From Perkinsus olseni (taxonomy: Eukaryota > Perkinsozoa > Perkinsida > Perkinsidae), in NCBI GenBank assembly GCA_013115135.1, contig JABANP010000215.1:19408-83407 (forward strand): a DNA stretch of 64,000 nt, written 5' to 3'. The stretch's first letter is position 1; each line of letters begins with the position of its first letter. Below are positions 56,579 through 64,000 of the stretch, in pieces. A program made the translations under genes and the position numbers. The notes beneath the pieces were generated by a model. That model saw nothing but the letters and a program-made list of their open reading frames with translations. It was not told where the DNA came from and made no database searches.

Positions 56579-56860
56579 TCAGCTCCTCCTTGTGTTGGTA
56601 GCGGGGAGGGGACAGAAAATGTGCAATTTTCCAAAGAGAGGAATCAACACCCAGACCAGTCTTGGTAGTACGTTCAGAAATCTAGTAGTAGTAAAGCAGC
56701 AATTGTACACTCTAACGATTACCCCGCTAACCGGCGGGAAGTTATATGAATCCGCGACGGCCGCAACAGCCGTCCACAGAAGGCCGCAGAACGAAAGAAA
56801 CAACAAAATGAAGGCCATCACGGGCAGTACTAGCCGCCCGAGCCTTCCGCCATAAAACAT
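56579..56860 (-). CDS. Small hydrophobic open frame, uncertain
   Basis: A 93-codon minus-strand frame with an ATG at 56860 has a strong hydrophobic stretch (LVLPVMAFILLFLSFCGLLW) and a second weaker one. It could be a small membrane protein. Alternatively the region is the last exon of the upstream ZZ-finger gene in another frame, since a splice from about 56930 into 56890 joins in phase to RSPLEGRDVLWRKARAAS. No family recognised. Confidence 0.25.
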   Translation of the reverse strand: MFYGGRLGRLVLPVMAFILLFLSFCGLLWTAVAAVADSYNFPPVSGVIVRVYNCCFTTTRFLNVLPRLVWVLIPLFGKLHIFCPLPATNTRRS

Positions 56861-56895
56861 CTCGGCCTTCTAGTGGGGACCTTGAATGACGATCA

Positions 56896-57460
56896 TCAGA
56901 CAACAGTAAAAGTCATGCAGGAGTGCTTACTCAGGTCCATATCCTCGTCGTCATCGTCCTCATCATCTTCATCGTCAGTCCTATGCTCTACCACAACATT
57001 CCCAGATTGTATTAGACCCAGCAATGTATCAAGGGTGATGATGCGTGGACCTGTAGGGGTGGGGGACATCCGACCATCCCAACCGAAGAAGTAGTGCCAC
57101 TTACCTCCCTCCCCACCTTCCTCTCCTCGACCACCGGACGCTGCCACCATCCGAGGAGGGCTTCTTATCAACCGGAACGAATGGTGTTCTGAGAATTACA
57201 ACGCTCCGCTAGAAACATAGCCATCCTATCAATCACCACCTTGCCCTTCCGGTAGCTGGGCTGTTCTACTAGCATGCTCAGGGATAGTAGTCTCACCGTC
57301 CATGAAAGAATGGTAACAGCCATCGCATAGATCGTAGTCCTGGCACTGTTCACACTTCCACCTATTGCGGCCCACTATCGGCGACATCTCGCAGCAGTCA
57401 CAACGGACGCCTGGGTGGCAAGGGCCAGCGGCTTCGGGACCGCGGCCCATCATGGGTCGC
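56896..57460 (-). CDS. ZZ-type zinc finger protein (perhaps the C-terminal half of the RING gene)
   Basis: A ZZ zinc finger is clear: HPGVRCDCCEMSPIVG, KCEQCQDYDLCDGCYHSF, DGETTIPEHA, completed across a GT-AG intron (gtagaacagc to attctcag, about 57190-57270) by HHSFRLIRSPPR. ZZ fingers bind two zinc ions and mediate protein contacts. After another intron (gtaagtggca to ctacag) comes GPRIITLDTLLGLIQSGNVV and a strongly acidic tail (DDEDDEDDDDEDMDL). It follows the RING exon directly on the same strand. A phase-1 intron from GTCGGCGGC to CACCCAG would join the two, but an independent start at MMGRGPEAAG (about 57453) is equally possible. Confidence 0.65.
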
Positions 57461-58350
57461 CTCGAGAAAAATGCTCGAAGGGGGATTTTGCCGCCGACGC
57501 TCCGCTTCAATCTTATCAGCCTCAGCGTCCTCTCCTATCTCCCTCAGATACTTCACCGAGTCAGTTGGCAGCTTGTACCTGCACTCCCACAGTCAACACG
57601 GTACAGCCGCTGCCCTTCCATGCAGAACACCCAGGTTCGACCCCACCTACCGGCACACTGGACAAGAGTCGCTCTTTTCCAGCCAAGGTACCAGACAATC
57701 CCTGTGGAAAAAATGCCCACAAGGCAGACTAGTGCAATCAGAATCTTCAGCCTCTTCCTTCTCAAACTCCAAAGTGCCTACCACCCCGTCCTGTCATTCA
57801 CCGCAACCCTTCCCATTATTACATATACTGCACTCCTCAACCGACGACTCGATCAGATCATCCGCCTTCATCTCCGTCTTCACCCGCTTAGGAGCCACCG
57901 GCAGTCGCTCTATGAACGCCTACAGCGCACCGCCATAGCCTGGGATGTCTACCCAGTTCTATTACTTTGCACGTGGCTGGATGGGACTCATCCTGTTGTC
58001 GTCTATTCATCGCATTAGAACTCTGTTCCGTCTGAGAGCGTTCAGCTCCAGCCAGCATCATCAAGGTCTGTATCAAATCGTCAGCCGGCACTCTAGCTGC
58101 CTCCACAAACCTGAAGACCCGCTGAGAAGAGATGAGCAACACCACACCCGTCGACTACCCTCCATCACACTCAGGGCACTTGTTGTCATCGGTGAGCCTC
58201 GGAATACTCTTCCTACACTCATGACAGTAGTACCTACCGACAACCCACTCCCCACTCTACACCGTACAGCGTTCCACTACGGGTTGGAGGCCCCTCGGCC
58301 GCCTATCCTCATAGTCAACCCTCTTCCGCCGCCGCCTCGCTCATCATCAT
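57395..58350 (-). CDS. RNF126/RNF115-like RING-H2 E3 ubiquitin ligase
   Basis: Transfers ubiquitin to substrates, typically in protein quality control. An N-terminal zinc ribbon (YYCHECRKSIPRLTDDNKC, then PECDGG, 58.15-58.23 kb) matches the RNF126/BCA2 ribbon. A linker follows (VFRFVEAARVPADDLIQTLM), then AFIERLPVAPKRVKTEMK, the usual pre-RING segment. The RING is ECSICNNGKGCG, a 24-nt GT-AG intron, TLEFEKEEAEDSDC, then LPCGHFFHRDCLVPWLEKSD and SCPVCR. A longer intron (gtaggtgg to ggagtgcag) leads to YKLPTDSVKYLREIGEDAEA. All RING ligands are present. The start is not fixed (MSEAAAEE near 58350 is a candidate), and the 3' end may run on into the ZZ finger. Confidence 0.78.
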
Positions 58351-58650
58351 TAGCACCACTGGCAGCCCCAGTCGAGTCTCGTGAGGCGTCCATTCACAAC
58401 TATTCAACTGGCAACTTCCAATCACAAAACAACACTCATGTCAACCCTCGAGTGTATGCCCTACAGAAGAGCGAGTTTTACCGGCACCATTGCCGAAGGT
58501 AAACTTTTTTTGCTCATTTTCTCGAGTATTGAAACAACTGAGCTTTTACGCACCCTCGTACACCACACCCCATCACTTTGGCTCATCCTCTACCACCCCC
58601 TCTAGTGATGCTGCGCCCTCTCTAAACCGGCCTAAGACTGAATGTACCAT

Positions 58651-59040
58651 TCACTGGCAACAGGAAATTGACAAATCGGGAATCATGGCGATCGCTATAT
58701 TTTCTGGCGCGTGACAACTTCCTTGACAGGTGCCGACAAGACGACACACGAGGTATTGTGACCGTGTGACGAGTCTTGTGTGTACCCTCAGGAGGTCAGG
58801 TGGGGAACAGAGGTCATACACGACTGGACAACTCTCTACTTCCTCGATACAGTCCACAGTGACTAGGGAGCCTTCCACCTCTTTCACGAAGATACCGTGA
58901 TGAGTGGCCTTCTGATGTATCGACATGTTAGACGTCGGTGATACGACAAGTGGATCGTTTGCTATCTCGTTTACCGTGCGGATGATGAGCAACTCAACAC
59001 TCCTGCGGCCTCTGCCCTCCAACCAATCACCAAAGCTAGA
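58651..59040 (-). CDS. Unrecognised coding segment
   Basis: A minus-strand frame after a plausible acceptor (gttttctag at about 59045) reads FGDWLEGRGRRSVELLIIRT and continues through FVKEVEGSLVTVDCIEEVES to CPVVYDLCSPPDLLR, where a donor-like GTACAC follows. Composition is ordinary. I could not connect it to a neighbour or recognise a family. It lies between the sphingomyelin-synthase-like and RING genes on the same strand. Confidence 0.3.
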   Translation of the reverse strand, partial: SSFGDWLEGRGRRSVELLIIRTVNEIANDPLVVSPTSNMSIHQKATHHGIFVKEVEGSLVTVDCIEEVESCPVVYDLCSPPDLLRVHTRLVTRSQYLVCRLVGTCQGSCHAPENIAIAMIPDLSISCCQ

Positions 59041-59191
59041 AAACGGTGATTAGGGACGGTTAAGTGGTACAACAAAGCATAAGCAGCATCCCGTACGTTC
59101 TTAGTAATTACCGACCATCAGAGGTCACAGCTCTTGGTATCCTCCTAGCCGGTAAAAAACAAAAGTAACTATGTACAGTATTAACAGTCTG

Positions 59192-60541
59192 TCATCTCCT
59201 CATTCCTTCGTCAAATTCGGGCCGATTCCGGGCCAGATGACTGCCGTCGGGCGTGCCGAAACTCGTGGGCACTCGCTCGTCCTTCGGTACCACCTTGTCC
59301 CTGAACACAATAGCAAGTTGTTCGCCTACGAGTGGCACGCCACCATCATCGAGCCATGCTTAGTTCAGAGAAGCGGCTTTTCCAGAGGAGATTTCCCGTC
59401 ATCTGACCTCGGGATGTAGACCCGCTTCGGTTGCTCTTGCCAGAAGGCCACATACTTCATCGGGTCGTTGGGGAAGAAGTGGTAGAAGCATATCCAAACC
59501 ATGGGAGTAGTGTACCAACTAACCCATACGTCCAGAGTATAATGAGACCTTTGGGCCAGTATAAGGCACACCAGTGCACAACACAGCAGCCACTCGATAA
59601 CCTGAGATTCAAGAAGCGTGGTCACGGTGGCAGCCCTGCCACAATACTCACCATGAGAACTAGACTCCGCGAGTAGTGAGTGACGACTAATGTTGCAAGT
59701 AGACAGTACCTACAGGACGGGTCATGCAGGCATCAGGGCCAAGGGCGATGCCTACATCATATGACTGCTGAAAACCAAATCACCACAGCCATTCTGAACA
59801 TCAAATCCGGAGAAGATAGCATCAGCATCCGTAGGTGGGTTGAAGTAGGGCTCCCAAGGAGCGTTCGGTGGAGGGGCCCTGATGAGATGGTACGCTGTAC
59901 TCGTTAGTATTCAGGCGCCCTTACTCTTGACAGTGCGGTGCTGGCGCGGGCAATATCGTGACCAAGAAAGATATGCAACGGAATATTATAGTAAAGTCAC
60001 AGACGTTGAGGACCCTCCAGATAACCCCTATGAGGGTGAAGTCGTCTCGACCACCGAAAGTAGGAGCAAGGACGGCAAAGACGATAGCAATTACCATGCA
60101 CGCGACGAGGACCTGGACGGATAAACGATACAGAGCCAGCGACGACTCTGGGGACTCTCACAGGGTTCTCTGGCGCAACCGACACAGTTAGCGTGTCAAT
60201 GTCAGGGAAAGGCCATATGCCCGAAGTCAACCAGGGCATTCTCGGGGCCACCATAAACATGGTATCTAAGGTCGACGCATGATCTAGGCGCATGATCAAG
60301 ATACCATTACTTCCCGCTAAGGTAATAGATCCAATTATGAGCCCAGTCATGAAGAATCTGGAATATGATACCGATTATGATCCACGGCCAAGCCACCTTG
60401 AGCACTTCCCACTCTAATTTAATCTGAAAGTACCGCACAGCAACCTCCCCTCGCCAGAAGTACTCATAACTCTTCTACCTTCTTCCAGGCGTGAGAAAAG
60501 TAACTTTTGGCCCAACTTTTAGCTCTGTCGGAATTGCTCAT
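59192..60541 (-). CDS. Sphingomyelin synthase-like phosphotransferase (PAP2-C family)
   Basis: Likely transfers a phospho-head group to ceramide (sphingomyelin, ceramide phosphoethanolamine or inositol phosphorylceramide) in Golgi or plasma membrane. The start is the ATG at 60541 (MSNSDRAKSWAKSYFSHAW). Membrane segments include VAWPWIIIGIIFQILHDWAH and EWLLCCALVCLILAQ. The motif NALVDFGHMAFP resembles the family's P-L-P-D-x-G-H box. Catalytic motifs D3, CGDLVFSSH (59.78 kb), and D4, HYTLDV (59.54 kb), supply the His-His-Asp triad. Several short introns interrupt the gene (for example at HMM, and gtgagtattg to gaatctcag before VIEWLL). One frame stops at 59365 after PRSDDGKSPLEKPLL; another frame carries GEQLAIVFRDKVVPKDE on to a TGA at 59192, so the tail is uncertain. 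Head-group specificity cannot be told. Confidence 0.78.
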
Positions 60542-60733
60542 ATTTGTGTAAGCCGCCTGTGATTCCAATCGAGCCAATGACGTGTCCATAGGGTGATGAT
60601 GGCGGTGGTCCTCAGCTGGGTATTCTGCCGTGGACTCTGGAATGGGCGCAGAGAACTAGAACAATAAGCTGGATGATGGGTGCAGTTAAACACCGCCATG
60701 ATCACCCAACAACGCAAGACGGCAGCAGTGGAT

Positions 60734-62553
60734 TCACCAGTCCTGGAAACCAAAGGCCTTGTGTCGCTTTGACTTTCCCATTTGACCCAGCACCGCGCCA
60801 CTCGCCTCCTCTGGCGAAGCGGCAGCATGTGATTTACGCTTGTGGGATGTCGACAGATATTTACCTGATGCAGCGATATTTCACCACGTGCATGCATCGA
60901 CCTTGGATACCAATTCCCGTTGAACTTCGCTTCGGGTGGTTCTTCATAACATCCATGCTGTCCCGCAGTAGTTGGGCCTCCTTCAACTTATCCTCTTCCT
61001 CCTTCTTTTGAGCTGCTTCGTCGTCAAGTATCGTCTCGAACGGGTTGACCTAGAGCTCAGACCTTACGGTTACTGACAAAAGCGAATGGTATTACAAACA
61101 CTTGGGTCTTGATGATCTTGATGGGCTCAATCGGTCTCTCCTTCCTGTCCGTCTCGGTCTCATTCAGGGCGTCCAATGCAGCTCCTGAGAGGAGGGTTCA
61201 TGAGCTATCCTCAACCAATAATAGTTTGCGAGCGCAACCAGAGGTAACTATTGATCACTTTCCGGCTATTGGTGGCTCATGTCCGACAGACGCCCCGAAG
61301 GCCTCTAGTTGCCGATGCGCAATTTCCCGCTGCCACATCCGAACAGGGTTGTCCGAGAGCATCCGATGGTGGCCAATTCCCAAGTCTGGCCCGAAGCAAG
61401 TAGTACCTCCTCCCACGACCCGGCCGAAGATAGTATGCTTGTTATTGAGATGCTCGCATGACTTGAACGTTATGAAGAACTGTGAACGGTTTGTGTCTCT
61501 GCCAGAGTTGGCCATCGATAACACCTGCCAACACACGTTGCCGTACTATGCACTCATCAGCACCGCTCCTCACCCCCAGCCCCGGTATGGGTCAGCCTCG
61601 AGTCGAACTCGTCTCGGAAAGGTGCCCCTCCTTCAAAGGCGCTTTTGCCTCCTCTACCTGAAGCAGTAGCCTCATCCAACCTCAGCCTCCCTTACCCATC
61701 CTACCAGTCCCCTCCGGGTCGCCACCCTGCATCATGAAGTTCCGTATGACCCGATGGAACTTCACTCCGTTATAGTAGCCCGACTTGCACAGCCTGCAAC
61801 AAGAACCACTCCTCCCACTGTAGACCGGCGGTGGCGGACCTTATGAAGTTGTCACAAGCCTGAGGGGCTATGTCGCAATGGAGCTCCAAGTTGAGCGTGC
61901 CCCCATGGTCGAGCGTGATCGCTGCGTACCCCTTCTTATGAGCTTTCCGCACCTGCCACGTACTACATGTAGTAAAGGCGGCGTGCCACTGAGCGTATCC
62001 TCACCTTATCGTAGAGAATCGTGCGCTTCTCCAGATCGGTCATCTCCCTGTACTCGTTATCATAGGCTAGATTCATCCTAGTTGACGTAAAACTCGAGGC
62101 TGCAGCTCCTGAAAGTAATGACCCTCACACAACGGGTCCATCACCATCTACCCCCTCACCCGTAGTGTAGAGGTCATGCTTGATGCTAACACTCGGATCA
62201 GGCCGTGCCGCCTGGATTGCCGCTTCCTACCACCAAAACCATCAGTCTCGACCCTTGATCTGAGTACGTCCTACTACCCGAGCCTCAGAGTAAATGGTTT
62301 TCCTCTGGTCCTCACTGACTGGAAAGTCCCCCATCAACTTCACCCCCTTCTCCCGCAGCTTCTTCCTGTGGGATAGAGCCATCACAACCCCTCTGAGCCC
62401 TGCCCGGTGGAGTACTAACCTCTGATCACGTTCCGAGAATATCCGCCTCAAAGCATCGCTGCTGCGGATGCCCTCGTTGCCACCAGTCTCAGCGAGCCCA
62501 TCCGAGGTTGACGTAGCCGCTGTTCCCTTTTCCTGCTGCTGCTCCTGTGACAT
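60734..62553 (-). CDS. PPIL2-type cyclophilin (peptidyl-prolyl isomerase)
   Basis: Prolyl isomerase of the PPIL2/Cyp60 group, associated with spliceosomes and ubiquitination. From the ATG at 62553: a low-complexity start, [43 protein letters not shown] and [19 protein letters not shown]. The cyclophilin domain follows: [40 protein letters not shown] (catalytic Arg and Gln), [32 protein letters not shown] and [15 protein letters not shown]. The family's His replaces the Trp of CypA. A C-terminal extension reads [20 protein letters not shown], a Lys/Glu helix, TGIGKYL and HKAFGFQDW, ending at the TGA at 60734. At least eight short introns. The N-terminal U-box of animal PPIL2 is not seen; it may be divergent, in an unseen exon, or absent. 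Confidence 0.85.
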
Positions 62554-62721
62554 GGATATGGCAAAGCCCAGCTACTACCCTCCAGGCGATGACCAGCGGA
62601 CCCCTGCGTGCAGCACTTGCAACGCAACAACCATTCGAGCTAGCCAGTATTTCATTCTCGATAAGAATGTAAAAACTTGAGCCGCCGTCGCCGCCATAAT
62701 AGTCCACACAACAGAGCAACT

Positions 62722-64000
62722 TTAAAGTTCATCATGAGGCTTCTCCTCAGCCTCACCCTCTTTGGTGTCCGACTCGGCGGGTCCCTCGGACGTCTCTGAG
62801 AAAAGGTAACACGGTGGAGGTCAATCCATCGATGCTCACCCGAGCCAGCTGCTGCAGTGTCCTCTTCCTTCTCCTTTCCTTCCTCCTTAGTAGCCTCCTC
62901 CTTAGTAGCCTCCTCCTTGTCAGGCTTCACCAGGCTGAGGTACTCAGTGAGCAGCTCGTTCGAACCTACCAAGGCGGTGACAGTAACCACATTTGCAAGA
63001 CCGAGCGAACCAGCTTACTCATCTTATCCAACTTGGACGCGTCATAAGTCGTGTCGTTCTGCGTGATGTTACGGATGATCTCGCGGAGCTTCTCAGGTTG
63101 GAGAAGATCATCCTTCTTAGGTTGGGCCGCCGCTGGCTTCCTAACAACGCAAACCATGCCGAGTCCCTCCCGACCATCCAACACTCAGGACATAGAGATC
63201 GCCATAGCAGGGGCGGGTTCTCGGCGCCTACTTTATTTTCATAAGCTGGTTGGCAGCCTTGCCGATAGATGCCAATCGCTTCTTCACATCCAAGACCTTG
63301 AAAGCTGGCTCCTCAGTGAGAGCAGTTGCCTCCTGCTTTTCTTGGAGGTCCTTGAACCATGTCTGACCGCCAACAGGGGAGCGTCACAAACTAACAGGTC
63401 CACTCCCGTCGACCAGTCCGGCCATTGCTAGACCTCACCCAACCCAGCTCACCTCAAAATCATCGGTATCATTGCCGACTTTCCAAGCAGTCTCGTTAGC
63501 CACCCAAGTCCGGTTGGTCAAAACCTGTTGCGCGAGGACGTCAAGCGCCGACTACAAGCGGACTTTGAGTTACGGTATCAAGAACCTTCCTAATACTGGC
63601 CACCTTCTTCGACACCCACTCTGGTAGGTCAGCTCGGAGCTCCACTTCATCAGCACGGAACAATACCGGAACCTCACATGAAGAGCATCCGACAGTAGTC
63701 AAGACTACCGACTCTCCCGTACTACCACATCCTTCTTGAGACCCTCCAGACGTTTCTTGTACTCTTCCAGCTGAGCATCAAAGCCATCCTCATACAGCCA
63801 GTCCTCTGATTCCGATAAAGTCTCTGAAGCACCACGATGATAACACGACCTTAACACAAACAGGTGACCCTACTCATAATCCCCTCCCTCATCTCCTCAG
63901 TAGTGACCTTATTAACCAGTTCATCATCGCCCCCTAGACGTTCCCTGCCAAAATAAAAGTCCTCAAGTTGAGTACTCAGGCGAATCGATCCTACCTGCTG
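62722..64000 (-). CDS. ER Hsp70-like chaperone, HYOU1/GRP170 type (C-terminal part)
   Basis: ER-lumen member of the Hsp110/GRP170 branch, acting as nucleotide exchange factor and holdase for BiP. Only the C-terminal part is in the window; the gene enters from the right edge. Visible pieces: TQLEDFYFGRERLGGDDELV (63.95 kb), SESEDWLYEDGFDAQLEEY (63.77 kb, the Hsp110 W-L-Y/D-E-D-G word), RTWVANETAWKVGNDTDDFE (63.49 kb), WFKDLQEKQEATALTEEPAF (63.33 kb), KPAAAQPKKDDLLQPEKLRE (63.13 kb) and ALVGSNELLTEYLSLVKPDK with acidic repeats (62.93 kb). After a 44-nt-class intron (gtgagcatcg to tctcag) it ends KPHDEL and TAA at 62722. The HDEL end is a strong ER-retention signal. Introns are short and GT-AG. 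Confidence 0.82.

Noticed and set aside
57890..57960. Reassignment of TAG to an amino acid, suggested by a TAG inside the pre-RING segment
   Set aside because: A normal GT-AG intron (gtaatagaac to gcgctgtag) explains it in phase, and TAG is used as a true stop in both retroelements.

Overview
The window looks like nuclear DNA of a flagellated alveolate, most probably a perkinsid (Perkinsus-like). That placement is inferred from gene content and style; no marker gene proves it. Supporting signs are many short GT-AG introns (mostly 41-110 nt), long runs of genes on one strand with very small gaps, an outer-dynein-arm docking protein, a large lectin/discoidin surface protein, and retroelement 5' ends resembling the end of a dinoflagellate/perkinsid spliced leader (CTCAAG).

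Layout. 1-4.85 kb: decayed sequence with duplicated and inverted segments and a few short unrecognised coding fragments. 4.85-24.14 kb: a Thr/Ser-rich, mucin-like gene read on the minus strand. It ends in five six-cysteine modules (4.86-7.07 kb) and continues into about 8.2 kb of 30/39-bp coding minisatellite, now split into three arrays. The splits are non-LTR retrotransposon A (10.40-18.39 kb, minus), itself interrupted by a 2.78-kb DNA element with 9-bp target duplications (15.10-17.89 kb), and a 5'-truncated copy B (21.48-22.21 kb, minus). A different non-LTR element, C (24.14-30.07 kb, plus), closes the array and ends in an A-rich tract. 30.07-31.28 kb holds no gene I can see.

31.28-64.0 kb is a dense cluster with every recognised gene on the minus strand. 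In transcription order (right to left): an ER Hsp70 of the HYOU1/GRP170 type ending in HDEL (partial); a PPIL2-type spliceosomal cyclophilin; a sphingomyelin-synthase-like enzyme; a short unrecognised segment; an RNF126-like RING E3, possibly joined to a ZZ zinc finger; UMP-CMP kinase; the ciliary docking-complex coiled coil ODAD1/CCDC63; a large unrecognised single-pass membrane protein; a giant surface protein (L-type lectin, many discoidin-like domains, LamG-like, EGF, membrane helix, Lys-rich tail); a small Rieske iron-sulphur protein; and a SIR2 deacetylase. Gaps between neighbours are often under 300 bp, which suits a directional, possibly trans-spliced cluster. I resolved introns exactly for UMP-CMP kinase, Rieske and SIR2 and partly for the others. 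Ranges of the two giant genes are outer limits containing many introns.
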